A stretch of 46,651 bases of DNA from RGIG1995 sp045658315 (GTDB lineage Bacteria > Bacillota > Clostridia > Oscillospirales > CAG-272), in assembly GCA_045658315.1 (NCBI GenBank), contig JAZOUV010000079.1:1-46651 (forward strand), in the 5' to 3' direction. This document shows positions 1 to 7,810 of this stretch, in pieces. The position numbers and the translations under genes are program-made. Numbering within the stretch: position 1 is the first letter of the stretch; every line of letters begins with the position of its first letter. The notes under the pieces are model-generated. The model worked only from the letters and a program-made list of their open reading frames with translations, was not told the origin of the DNA and did not search any database.

Positions 1-1
1 G

Positions 2-2458
2 ACATTGTATGGCTCGGAAAACAGAATATGGGTAAGTTTTTCGGAAATGCCTACTTATTTATATGAGGCGTTTATATCTATCGAAGACGAGCGTTATTGG
101 ACACATAACGGCGTTGACTGGAAGAGAACGCTCGGTGCGACATATTATTTCTTTACAGGCACGGATCATTACGGTGGTTCAACCATTACCCAGCAGCTTA
201 TTAAGAATTTAACCAATGAAAAGGATATTACTATCCAGCGAAAACTCCAGGAAATAATGCGAGCTCTTTATCTTGATAAAACCAAGGATAAGACAGAGGT
301 TCTTGAACTTTATCTGAATACGATATATTTGTCACAGGGCTGTTACGGTGTTCAGGCTGCTGCGAATGTTTATTTCGGAAAGGATGTTAGTGAACTTAGT
401 CTTGTAGAGTGTGCAGCCCTTGCTTGTATTACGCAGGCACCTACAAAATGGGATCCGATTCAGAATCCTGAGAATAACAAAGACAGAAGAAGCAAAGTTC
501 TTAAAAAAATGTACGAGCTTGGAAAGATAACCTACAGCGAGTATCAGGACGCATTAAATGAAGAATTGGTTTTGGCTAGAAATACAGCTAACGTTGAGGG
601 AGAGCCTTCTTCAAATGATGAGGATTACAACACTTGGTATACCGATGCTGTTATTAGGTCGATCGTTGAAAGATTGCAAGAAGAAAAAGGATATCCCGAA
701 AACCTTGCTTATAATATGATTTATTCGGGCGGTTTAAAGATATATACGGTTTTGGATCCCGATATTCAGGCGGCTCTTGACTCTGTATATGTAAATGATA
801 CTGATGTGTTCCAGGATAACCGTCTCCCCGGCGTATTTAAACCGGAATCCTCAATGGTTATAATACATCCAACAACCGGCGACGTACTCGGTATTGCGGG
901 AGGACGCGGTAAGAAGCAGGGAAACCTTATTCTTAACTACGCTACACAGACTACAAGATCCCCGGGTTCATCAATTAAACCGGTTACGGTTTATGCTCCC
1001 GCACTTGAAGCAGGAGTAATTACCATGGGTTCTGTTTATGACGATGTCCCTGTTAACTTTGATACAGGTAAATATACCGACAACGGCGGAAGCATTACCT
1101 ATTTTTATGAAGAAACGGGGCAGACACTTACAAGAAATACAGGTTGGCCGAGTAATCTTCCTACGAGATATGACGGTAAAACAACGATTGATTACGCTGT
1201 ATGCGTTTCAAAAAACACAATTGCTGTTCGTGTATTGCAGGATTTGACTTGCGAAGCATCCTTCGACTTTGCTAAGAATAAGCTGCATATGGACAGTATG
1301 ATTGAAAGATTACAGCTTTCAAACGGTGAATGGATCTCTGATAAGGGCTTGGTTGCTCTTGCTATGGGTGAAATGAACTACGGTGTTACTAATCTTGAAA
1401 TAACTGCTTCGTACAGTATATTTACAAATAATGGAACCTACAATCAGCCGAGGCTTTATACTCAGGTTCTTGATAATGATGATAATCTTATACTTGATGA
1501 TGGTTGTGAAAGCTCTGTTGTAATAAGCAAGACGAATGCTTCTATTATGACCAGAATGCTGAAAGGCGTTGTTGACAGAGGTACTGCAAGCGGGTCGATC
1601 AAGCTTAGAAGCAGAGTTAATGTTGCAGGTAAAACAGGTACGACAAATGCTGACCATGACAGATGGTTTATCGGTTATACTCCTTATCTTTTGGGCGGTG
1701 TATGGTACGGTTACGCAGAACCCGACAGTCTTTCCAAAGTTGTCGGCAACCCTGCGGGCGAAATTTGGGATAAGGTTATGACCATTGCTCACGAAAAGTA
1801 TTTTAATGAGGCCGCTGAGTCCGGTCAAGGCATTAAAACTTTCACTTATTCAAATGAAGTTGCAAGAACCGTTTGTAAAGACTCGGGTATGATTTGTTCT
1901 GATATCTGCAGTAAAGACCCAAGAGGACACAGAGGTTTTACCGCGTACTTTGCCCCCGGAACTGAACCAAAAACTTATTGTGATAAGCACGTATTGGTTA
2001 AATATGATGAAAAAACAAAAGCGATTGCTTGTCCGGGCTGTCCTCCAAAAGACGTAATAGAAATTGCTCTTGTTGATGCAAGCGACAGAAATTTCCCAAG
2101 ACAAGTTACCGTTATCGATGCTGACTATACTTGCAGAGTAATCAAGGATGATTTACCTTACTCTACAAATCTCAACGAACCGTACTATGCTGCGTCGTTG
2201 GAGGGCAAGTTCTCCGGAATTATAGGTAATAAAACGCATTACAATCACGCTTGTGTTGAGCATATAAAGACACCTTATGTTGAGGAGACAACTACTCAGC
2301 AGATAGTAACGACAGCTCCCCCCGATAAACCGAAGGATACCGAGCCGGGCGGTACATCAAGCGGAACGAAACCCGTTGCAACAACAGCACCGGGAGGACC
2401 TCCCGACGAGCCTACGCAAACTACGGTAAAAAATGAAACTGTGTCTACCCCCGATTAA
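2..2458 (+). CDS. Class A penicillin-binding protein (PBP1A-like), 5' end missing
   Basis: Bifunctional peptidoglycan synthase that polymerises lipid II and cross-links stem peptides outside the membrane. The reading frame is open to the left edge, so the N-terminal cytoplasmic tail and membrane anchor lie outside the window; about 818 residues are visible. Counting from the TTG at base 5, the GT51 glycosyltransferase shows the catalytic-Glu motif EDERYW near residue 27 and GGSTITQQLIKN near 57. The transpeptidase has SSIK (Ser322), SKN in CVSKNT, and KTGTT (Lys543). The last 65 or so residues are a Thr/Pro-rich low-complexity tail, common in clostridial PBPs. Four Cys in two clusters (TVCKDSGMICSDICS) precede the tail. 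A strong hairpin terminator follows. The TTG at base 5 is not the true start, because conserved GT51 sequence continues leftward. Confidence 0.95.
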   Translation, partial: TLYGSENRIWVSFSEMPTYLYEAFISIEDERYWTHNGVDWKRTLGATYYFFTGTDHYGGSTITQQLIKNLTNEKDITIQRKLQEIMRALYLDKTKDKTEVLELYLNTIYLSQGCYGVQAAANVYFGKDVSELSLVECAALACITQAPTKWDPIQNPENNKDRRSKVLKKMYELGKITYSEYQDALNEELVLARNTANVEGEPSSNDEDYNTWYTDAVIRSIVERLQEEKGYPENLAYNMIYSGGLKIYTVLDPDIQAALDSVYVNDTDVFQDNRLPGVFKPESSMVIIHPTTGDVLGIAGGRGKKQGNLILNYATQTTRSPGSSIKPVTVYAPALEAGVITMGSVYDDVPVNFDTGKYTDNGGSITYFYEETGQTLTRNTGWPSNLPTRYDGKTTIDYAVCVSKNTIAVRVLQDLTCEASFDFAKNKLHMDSMIERLQLSNGEWISDKGLVALAMGEMNYGVTNLEITASYSIFTNNGTYNQPRLYTQVLDNDDNLILDDGCESSVVISKTNASIMTRMLKGVVDRGTASGSIKLRSRVNVAGKTGTTNADHDRWFIGYTPYLLGGVWYGYAEPDSLSKVVGNPAGEIWDKVMTIAHEKYFNEAAESGQGIKTFTYSNEVARTVCKDSGMICSDICSKDPRGHRGFTAYFAPGTEPKTYCDKHVLVKYDEKTKAIACPGCPPKDVIEIALVDASDRNFPRQVTVIDADYTCRVIKDDLPYSTNLNEPYYAASLEGKFSGIIGNKTHYNHACVEHIKTPYVEETTTQQIVTTAPPDKPKDTEPGGTSSGTKPVATTAPGGPPDEPTQTTVKNETVSTPD

Positions 2459-2474
2459 TTTACTCATAAAATTA

Positions 2475-2511
2475 AAAATCACCTCATACATTTCTGTGAG
2501 GTGATTTTTTT
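2475..2511 (+). terminator. Intrinsic terminator of the PBP gene, overlapping the tspO ribosome site
   Basis: AAATCACCTCA pairs perfectly with TGAGGTGATTT around a short loop, followed by a T run. The 3' arm contains GAGGTGA, which is also the best Shine-Dalgarno for the next gene. Confidence 0.85.
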
Positions 2512-3013
2512 GAATAATTCGATTGAAAAAGGAAACGGTGAAAGGGGAAGTTTAATATATATAACTATATTTGCTCTGTGCTTTTTGCTTTTAGGTTTTT
2601 TGTCTGCAATTCTCACAGGTGATTCAAATGCTTATGCAGGGCTAAATAAACCGCCTTTGTCTCCGCCTCCCGAGCTGTTTGCTGTTGTGTGGTCAATACT
2701 TTATGTAATAATCGGCGGAGTAAACGGAAGTGTTTACTTTATGAACGATCCTTTAAAAGAAGAGAACAGAAAAAACGGATTGGTCTTCGCTTTTATAGGT
2801 TTTCTTTTAAATCTTTTGTGGTATCCGATTTTTTTCGGCCGTGGTGAGTTTGTAGCTGCTCTGGTTGACGTTATTGTGATTTTCGTGTTAAATCTGATTT
2901 GTATTATTGAATACAGAAAGATAAAACCTATATATGCATATTTGCTGATACCGTATGCAGTTTGGCTTGCATTTGCATCATATTTAAATCTTGGTGTAAT
3001 TATATTAAACTAA
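2510..3013 (+). CDS. tspO: TspO/MBR (tryptophan-rich sensory protein) family membrane protein
   Basis: Small polytopic membrane protein of the TspO/MBR family, whose members bind porphyrins and related ligands; the role in anaerobes is unclear. About 167 residues, matching the family's five-helix size. The signature LNKPPLSPPPELFAVVWSIL sits after the first helix, followed by further hydrophobic segments. A GTG at 2501 lies inside the terminator stem. I prefer the in-frame TTG at 2510 because GAGGTGA at 2498-2504 is placed 5 nt before it. If so, the ribosome site is buried in the 3' arm of the upstream hairpin, so transcripts entering from the PBP gene may be poorly translated unless the hairpin opens. 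No separate promoter was identified. Family assignment is firm; the start is less certain. Confidence 0.88.
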   Translation: MNNSIEKGNGERGSLIYITIFALCFLLLGFLSAILTGDSNAYAGLNKPPLSPPPELFAVVWSILYVIIGGVNGSVYFMNDPLKEENRKNGLVFAFIGFLLNLLWYPIFFGRGEFVAALVDVIVIFVLNLICIIEYRKIKPIYAYLLIPYAVWLAFASYLNLGVIILN

Positions 3014-3048
3014 AAAAATATGCACTTCATTGAAGTGCATATTTTTTT
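3013..3048. terminator. Bidirectional terminator between tspO and the SPFH gene
   Basis: A near-perfect palindrome, TATGCACTTCA pairing with TGAAGTGCATA, flanked by A7 on the left and T7 on the right. It can terminate transcription from both convergent genes. Confidence 0.85.
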
Positions 3049-3062
3049 AGTTATGTATTAAT

Positions 3063-3938
3063 TTATTCTTTCTCTGTGTTTTCAATATCAATTACGGGCA
3101 GAACAGAATCACTTCCGACTATCTGAGGCAGTTCGCCGTTCCACTGCAATATTTCGTTGTATTTTACAAGGAGCTCGGTCAAGGAGGCTGCAAGTTTTTC
3201 GTTTGCCTCAGCTTCGGCCTTTGCTTGAACTTCAACTGCATAAGCATCTGCATCAGCCTGTATCTTTGCAACTGAAGCTTCTGCTTCTGCAGCTATAACT
3301 TTACGTGTTGCTTCTGCCTCTTGCTCCATGTTCTTTTGTTCCTGCTCTATGGTAGCCTGAAGCTTTGACTGTTCTGCAACTTGTTTTGCTTCAACAGCGT
3401 TTGTAAACACATCTGTAAAGTCAATATCTTCAATAGCAACGCTCAAAATGTCAATTCCATAAGCACTCATTTCAGGGGAAAGTATATCTTTTGTTTGACC
3501 CGATAGAGAGTCACGCGATTTGATAAGGTTTTCTGCTGTGTATTTAGCGATTATTGATTTAACATTTTCAATAATTCTTGGCTCAACTACGGTGTTGTAA
3601 TAGGTTACACCGATATTTTTGTATAAGTTTTGAGATGTTTCTTTATTGATGCTGTAGTTTACCGAGCATACAACATCTACTTGCTGAATATCGCTTGAAA
3701 ATGCTTGGAAATTAAGCTGTGCCTTTTGGTTTCTGTTGTCCATAATAATAACTTGCTGCCAGGGTAACTTGATGTGGAGACCTTCGTTCAAAACAAAGTC
3801 TTCTACACGTCCGAAGGTAACGACGATACCGGTATGACCTGCAGGAACGGTGCTTGTTGAAGTAACACCTAAAATGATTAAAAAGAGTACTATTACAGCA
3901 GATATGATTATTGCTGTAATTTTTTTTGTGTTTTTCAT
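3063..3938 (-). CDS. SPFH/Band 7 (prohibitin/HflC-like) membrane-anchored protein
   Basis: Membrane-anchored scaffold of the stomatin/prohibitin/flotillin/HflKC superfamily, 291 residues. An N-terminal helix (about residues 8-28) is followed by the Band 7 domain: VPAGHTGIVVTFGRVEDF, then LNEGLHIKLPW and the RIIENVKSIIAKYTAENLI segment. Residues about 185-255 form a long Ala/Glu-rich coiled coil (EQEQKNMEQEAEATRK and repeats), as in prohibitins that build large rings. AGGAGG sits upstream of the ATG. It lies 73 nt downstream of the DUF4358 lipoprotein gene on the same strand, so the two may be co-transcribed; I see no convincing promoter of its own. Members often modulate membrane proteases such as FtsH; no such partner is nearby. 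Confidence 0.9.
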   Translation of the reverse strand: MKNTKKITAIIISAVIVLFLIILGVTSTSTVPAGHTGIVVTFGRVEDFVLNEGLHIKLPWQQVIIMDNRNQKAQLNFQAFSSDIQQVDVVCSVNYSINKETSQNLYKNIGVTYYNTVVEPRIIENVKSIIAKYTAENLIKSRDSLSGQTKDILSPEMSAYGIDILSVAIEDIDFTDVFTNAVEAKQVAEQSKLQATIEQEQKNMEQEAEATRKVIAAEAEASVAKIQADADAYAVEVQAKAEAEANEKLAASLTELLVKYNEILQWNGELPQIVGSDSVLPVIDIENTEKE

Positions 3939-3969
3939 GGGATTATCCTCCTAAAAATATATTTATCGG

Positions 3970-3998
3970 TTGACATATATTAAATAAATTGGTAAAAT
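3970..3998 (+). promoter_or_regulatory. Promoter-like site antisense to the DUF4358 gene
   Basis: TTGACA, 17-nt spacer and TAAAAT on the plus strand, pointing into the 3' end of the minus-strand lipoprotein gene. It matches the sigma-A pattern well but lies in AT-rich DNA, so chance is possible. Confidence 0.35.
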
Positions 3999-4011
3999 AT
4001 ATGCGAGATAT

Positions 4012-4503
4012 CTAAGGTTTGAGCATTTCCGTAAATTCCGCTTCTGCGGCGTTTCGGGCATCATCTTCTAAAACAAAAAAAGTTATGTAGAGACCGCATT
4101 TTTTTGCGATTGCGTTTTCAATTTTCGGGAGTTCTTCAGCGAGATATTCGCTCATCCGGTTTTCCTCAAGAGAAGTCAGGTAAGCCTCTGTTTCTTCAAG
4201 CAGTTTTTTTGCATTTTCGTAAGAGGTTGCTTTAAAAATGCCGAATAAGTCGGACGAACCTGTAGCGTTGATGTAAACATCGCTCTCTTCGCAGAGTGAA
4301 AGGTCTATGGGGATATTCAGTGCGACCCAACCTTCATTTGCTCGTGTAAGGGAGGATGTATTTGCTTTTTCGCAAATTTTTGCAGATATTTCAGAAACCT
4401 TTACGTCAGTCTTATATGCTGTGTCATCAATATTCTTGTTTGTAGAAGCACAGGAAACAAGACAGATTACACATATAAGAAGTAGACTTATTAATTTTTT
4501 CAT
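4012..4503 (-). CDS. DUF4358-type lipoprotein
   Basis: Predicted secreted lipoprotein of 163 residues. The signal peptide is MKKLISLLLICVICLVSC with lipobox LVSC and Cys18 as the lipidated residue. The mature part has the pattern I associate with DUF4358: DVKVSEISAKI early, VYINATGSSDLFGIFKA in the middle, a Glu-rich helix around 100-130, then GLYITFFVLEDDA near the end. Function is unknown; family members are common in Clostridia. A TTG two codons upstream is in frame, but the ATG at 4503 has AAGGG about 6 nt before it and gives a normal signal peptide. A good promoter precedes it, and the SPFH gene follows on the same strand. Confidence 0.75.
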   Translation of the reverse strand: MKKLISLLLICVICLVSCASTNKNIDDTAYKTDVKVSEISAKICEKANTSSLTRANEGWVALNIPIDLSLCEESDVYINATGSSDLFGIFKATSYENAKKLLEETEAYLTSLEENRMSEYLAEELPKIENAIAKKCGLYITFFVLEDDARNAAEAEFTEMLKP

Positions 4504-4534
4504 ATACAACCCTTGCTTTGTTTTTTATGTATTC

Positions 4535-4563
4535 AGTATATCACATTTTTTTGAATAATTCAA
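4535..4563 (-). promoter_or_regulatory. Promoter of the DUF4358 lipoprotein gene, with 13-bp palindrome
   Basis: On the minus strand, TTGAAT (4558-4563), 17-nt spacer, TATACT (4535-4540). The -35 box is one half of the perfect palindrome TTGAATAATTCAA (4551-4563). The other half offers a plus-strand -35 for the divergent gene at 4604, whose -10 would be the weak TGTTAT at 4573-4578. Confidence 0.6.
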
Positions 4564-4603
4564 TATAATTCTATGTTATTTTAAAAAAGGAGAATGGTAA
4601 ATT

Positions 4604-5512
4604 TTGAAGAATAAGAATGGAAAAATTAAAGAAATAAAATTATTCAACGTGATGTTTCCCGTATGGTTATTGTTTATTTTTCCGATAACCTGGCTTTTGG
4701 TAATTCCTGTAAATTTTATTATAGACAGCTTTGTTTTGTTATTAGGAATGTTTCTTTTGCAGGTTGATGATAAACTTTCCTTTTACAAAAAAACTGTGCT
4801 TTGGGTGTTTTTGTTCGGTTTTGCGGCTGACATATTGGGCGGAATAGTGTTGCTTATTACACAGTTTGTCGAAGATAACGCTTTTTTCTATGAGTATCTT
4901 ACTGCTCCGATAGCTCAAAATCCATTTGATAATGTTTACTCTTTGCTTTACACATGCTTGGCTGTAGTTATATCCGGCATTTTGATTTATGTTTTTAACA
5001 GATTCGTATCATTCAGAAAGATTTCCGATAAGAAAGTAAAGAGAGTTATATCTCTTCTTCTTGCGTTTTTTACTGCCCCCTACTTGTTTTTACTTCCTAC
5101 TTCAAGCATTTACGGTGGGCAGACCGAAAGCTTCACTAATCATATAGTTTGGAGCGACTATATTCAGGCAGAGGTATATCTTGCAGATGCTCCCGAAGAC
5201 AATATTACAGAGGTTGAAAGCGGAGAGCATTATGATTACGTTCTTGTTTCGAGTTTTCGCGATGGAATAAACACTGCGAAAAAAGAGCGTAGAGAGCTGC
5301 CTGAGAATTGGAAATACAAGGTAGTATTCAAAAAGCAAGGAGCCGAAGAAAAGAAGCTTGAACCAATATTAATATATGAGGTTGGCGGTAATTTTTATTT
5401 TGAATGGAACGGCAGATGCTATGTAATAAACGAGTCGTGCCGAGAGGAAATGAAACAAGAGGTTTATGAGCACTTGAATCCGCCCGAACCCGATATAGAA
5501 GTGATTGAATGA
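4604..5512 (+). CDS. Unrecognised four-helix membrane protein with soluble C-terminal domain
   Basis: I do not recognise a family. The protein has 302 residues. Hydrophobic segments lie at roughly 12-48 (probably two passes), 62-86, 104-128 and 144-165, followed by a soluble domain of about 135 residues. The soluble part is rich in charged and aromatic residues (ESGEHYDYVLVSS, YEVGGNFYFEWNGRCYVI) and ends in an acidic tail. It starts at TTG 4604 with AAAAAGGAGAA upstream. The next gene begins 9 nt after its stop, suggesting an operon, but that P-loop protein gives no clue to function. It diverges from the DUF4358 gene across the 4551-4563 palindrome. Confidence 0.75.
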   Translation: MKNKNGKIKEIKLFNVMFPVWLLFIFPITWLLVIPVNFIIDSFVLLLGMFLLQVDDKLSFYKKTVLWVFLFGFAADILGGIVLLITQFVEDNAFFYEYLTAPIAQNPFDNVYSLLYTCLAVVISGILIYVFNRFVSFRKISDKKVKRVISLLLAFFTAPYLFLLPTSSIYGGQTESFTNHIVWSDYIQAEVYLADAPEDNITEVESGEHYDYVLVSSFRDGINTAKKERRELPENWKYKVVFKKQGAEEKKLEPILIYEVGGNFYFEWNGRCYVINESCREEMKQEVYEHLNPPEPDIEVIE

Positions 5513-5521
5513 GATTGATTT

Positions 5522-6085
5522 ATGAAAAATAATTTTAAAATTATTTTAGACAGGATTAGCGAAATACAAAAAAATAAGCATTCCGTTATTATTGCTTTGG
5601 ACGGCAGATGTGCGGCAGGGAAGACGACATTTGCGATGCAACTTAGTGAAGTATGTGAATGTAACGTTTTTCATATGGATGATTTTTTTCTTCGCTCCGA
5701 GCAAAGAACTCCCGAAAGGCTTAATACTCCCGGAGGCAATGTTGACAGAGAAAGAGTTTTGAAAGAGATAGTGCTTCCTTTATTACGAGGCGATGACGTT
5801 GAGTTTTATCCCTACGATTGTGCAACAAAAACTTTAAAGAACGGCGTTTTTGTGCCTTATAAAAATGTTAATATAATTGAGGGAGCATATTCATGCCATC
5901 CGGATTTATTCGATTATTTTGATATTCACATCTTTCTTGATGTTTCTCCTGAAGAGCAGTTGAGTAGAATCAAAAAAAGAAACGGTATTGATGCAGTGCA
6001 AAATTTTAAAAAGCTTTGGATTCCGCTTGAAGAAAAATATTTTTCATTTTATGATATAAGAGAAAAGTGTGAATTTGTATTTTAA
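5522..6085 (+). CDS. Uridine kinase-like P-loop NTPase
   Basis: Predicted small-molecule kinase of the uridine kinase/phosphoribulokinase class, 187 residues. Walker A is GRCAAGKTT at about residues 28-36. The segment VFHMDDFFLRSEQRTPERL carries the Asp-Asp pair expected at the nucleoside/phosphate-acceptor site, and YPYDC and IEGAYSCHPDLFDYFDIHIFLDV match the family's later strands. SRIKKRNG is a plausible lid region. The substrate cannot be read from the sequence; clostridial relatives are usually annotated only as uridine kinase. The ribosome site is weak, so translation may be coupled to the upstream membrane-protein gene 9 nt away. A conserved two-hairpin repeat follows the gene. Confidence 0.8.
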   Translation: MKNNFKIILDRISEIQKNKHSVIIALDGRCAAGKTTFAMQLSEVCECNVFHMDDFFLRSEQRTPERLNTPGGNVDRERVLKEIVLPLLRGDDVEFYPYDCATKTLKNGVFVPYKNVNIIEGAYSCHPDLFDYFDIHIFLDVSPEEQLSRIKKRNGIDAVQNFKKLWIPLEEKYFSFYDIREKCEFVF

Positions 6086-6124
6086 AGATGTTGTAAAACG
6101 TCTTACAATTCCATAGTACAGAAA

Positions 6125-6197
6125 AAAATGGGCTGTGAAAAAAGCTCTTGAAAGAAGACTATGAAAACTCAAAAATGAGTGGACATAGTCTTCTTTT
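6125..6197 (+). repeat. Two-hairpin intergenic element, copy A
   Basis: Lies between convergent genes (the kinase-like gene and malQ). It contains a small hairpin (GGGCT at 6130-6134 pairing with AGCTC at 6143-6147) and a long hairpin (AAGAAGACTATG at 6152-6163 pairing with CATAGTCTTCTT at 6184-6195, inner stem ACTC/GAGT) ending in a T run. A nearly identical copy lies inverted at 39641-39720. It probably acts as a bidirectional terminator. Confidence 0.8.
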
Positions 6198-6223
6198 TGT
6201 TGTATGAGTTGTTTTAGCTCTTT

Positions 6224-7654
6224 TTATCTTGCATAAATATGATTTAACCGTTTGTATTTTTCGGTGTTAATTGAGTTAAGTTGTTTTTTGGTGATACGGT
6301 AAGACCAGTTTCCGTCAGCTTTTCCGGGGGTGTTCAGTCTTGTGTCTGCACCGTAACCCAAAATATCCTGTATCGGTATGAGCAAAGTATCGGCACAGCT
6401 CATAAACATAATTCTGATTATAGTGTCGTAACATTTATTCCAATCCGAGTCCCTGAATCCGACATATTCCAACAAGGCATTTCGTGTATAATTATCAAGC
6501 TCCCATATAAAACCGAGGAGAGTGTTGTTGTCGTGGGTACCCGTATAGGCAACAAGATTGCTTGTATAATTGTGAGGAAGATGTGGGTTTTTTGTATTGC
6601 CGTCAAAGCCAAATTGAAAAACTGACATACCGGGGAATTTACTGTATGAAAGCAAATCATTGACCTTTTTATCAATGATGCCGAGGTTTTCGGCAATTAC
6701 CAACCTTTCTCCCGCAATTTTTTTGATTGTATCTATCATTTCTTTTGCAGGACCTGTACACCATTTGCCTTCTTTGGCGGATTCAGCGTTTGCGGGAACT
6801 GCCCAATATTCCGAAAATGCTCTGAAGTGATCTATTCTCACACCGTCGAACAGTTCAAAGCAGTATGAAAGTCGGTTTGACCACCAAGAATAGCCGTCTT
6901 TTTTCATATACTCCCAATTATATATGGGGTTGCCCCACAGTTGTCCGTCTTCTGAAAAATAATCCGGAGGCACTCCTGCGACACATATCGGTCTGTTATT
7001 TTTATCGAGAAGAAATTGCTCAAGATTGTTTCTGACATCGCAACTGTCAAAGGAGACGTAAAACGGAAGGTCGCCTATAATTTTTATTCCTTTTTTTGAA
7101 GCGTATTTGTGTACTGCGTTCCATTGAACATGAAATTCATACTGAATAAACTGCCAAGCAAAAAGTGTTTCCTTGTCGGGGACAAGTATTTTCCATTCAT
7201 TCCAAGGCTTATTGTTGTTTGCCTCTTTAAGTGCCATAAATTCACAGCAGTTTTCAATTCCTTTGTTTTTTGAAATAAAGTCCAGTACTGCTTTTTTGTT
7301 ACCTATTCTTGAAGAAGCTTTTTTTAATAATACAAACCGTTCTTCTTTTAATTTTTCAAATTCACAGACATAGGGAGTTTTTTGTGTGTTATCTTCAAGC
7401 TCCGATGCTGTAATAAGTCCCTTTTCAAAAAGTATTTCAAGGTCGATGAAATTCATATTTCCGCCCACCGAGGAATAAGACATATATGGAGAATTATGTT
7501 CATCGGTAATACAAAAGGGGAGAACTTGCCAGTAGGTAAATCCGCATTCTTGTAAAAAATCTATAAATTCAAAGGCACTTTTTCCAAAGCTTCCGCAGGA
7601 ATAATCCCCATGGAGCGAAGAAATGTGCATCAATATTCCGCTTTTTCTGCTCAT
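6224..7654 (-). CDS. malQ: 4-alpha-glucanotransferase (amylomaltase, GH77)
   Basis: Cytoplasmic disproportionating enzyme that transfers alpha-1,4-glucan segments between maltooligosaccharides. It has 476 residues, slightly short for GH77 but complete. The N-terminus has SGILMHISSLHGDYSCGSFGK. Catalytic residues are visible: nucleophile Asp275 in GVRIDHFRAF, acid/base Glu322 in IAENLGIID, and Asp375 in YTGTHDNNT. GAGGTG precedes the ATG. It is transcribed divergently from the glg operon with a good promoter of its own, and presumably recycles the short chains released by glycogen phosphorylase and the GH13 enzyme. No signal peptide is present, consistent with intracellular glycogen turnover. 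Confidence 0.96.
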   Translation of the reverse strand: MSRKSGILMHISSLHGDYSCGSFGKSAFEFIDFLQECGFTYWQVLPFCITDEHNSPYMSYSSVGGNMNFIDLEILFEKGLITASELEDNTQKTPYVCEFEKLKEERFVLLKKASSRIGNKKAVLDFISKNKGIENCCEFMALKEANNNKPWNEWKILVPDKETLFAWQFIQYEFHVQWNAVHKYASKKGIKIIGDLPFYVSFDSCDVRNNLEQFLLDKNNRPICVAGVPPDYFSEDGQLWGNPIYNWEYMKKDGYSWWSNRLSYCFELFDGVRIDHFRAFSEYWAVPANAESAKEGKWCTGPAKEMIDTIKKIAGERLVIAENLGIIDKKVNDLLSYSKFPGMSVFQFGFDGNTKNPHLPHNYTSNLVAYTGTHDNNTLLGFIWELDNYTRNALLEYVGFRDSDWNKCYDTIIRIMFMSCADTLLIPIQDILGYGADTRLNTPGKADGNWSYRITKKQLNSINTEKYKRLNHIYAR

Positions 7655-7679
7655 CTTTTAACACCTCATATAGTATTTT

Positions 7680-7715
7680 ATTATAAAAAAGGGTGTATTG
7701 TAATACAAAATACAC
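7680..7715 (-). promoter_or_regulatory. malQ promoter with operator-like inverted repeat
   Basis: On the minus strand, TTGTAT (7703-7708), 17-nt spacer, TATAAT (7680-7685). The -35 box overlaps the perfect 11-bp palindrome TTGTAATACAA (7698-7708). The wider repeat GTGTATT (7693-7699) and AATACAC (7709-7715) brackets it. The placement fits a repressor operator that could also affect the divergent glg operon. Confidence 0.6.
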
Positions 7716-7810
7716 TAATTATTAAAGTATATTCAAATGTTTCAGTTAAATTAGTTAAAAAATAGCATATTATATTTTAATATAATAGATTGCTGAGATT
7801 GGGAGGCAAT

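Noticed and set aside
1319..1828. 169-codon open frame opposite the PBP gene
   Set aside because: It is the reverse complement of conserved transpeptidase sequence, with no ribosome site and no recognisable protein features.
3013..3048. Operator for tspO or the SPFH gene
   Set aside because: The palindrome lies between convergent 3' ends with A and T runs on either side, so a bidirectional terminator explains it fully.
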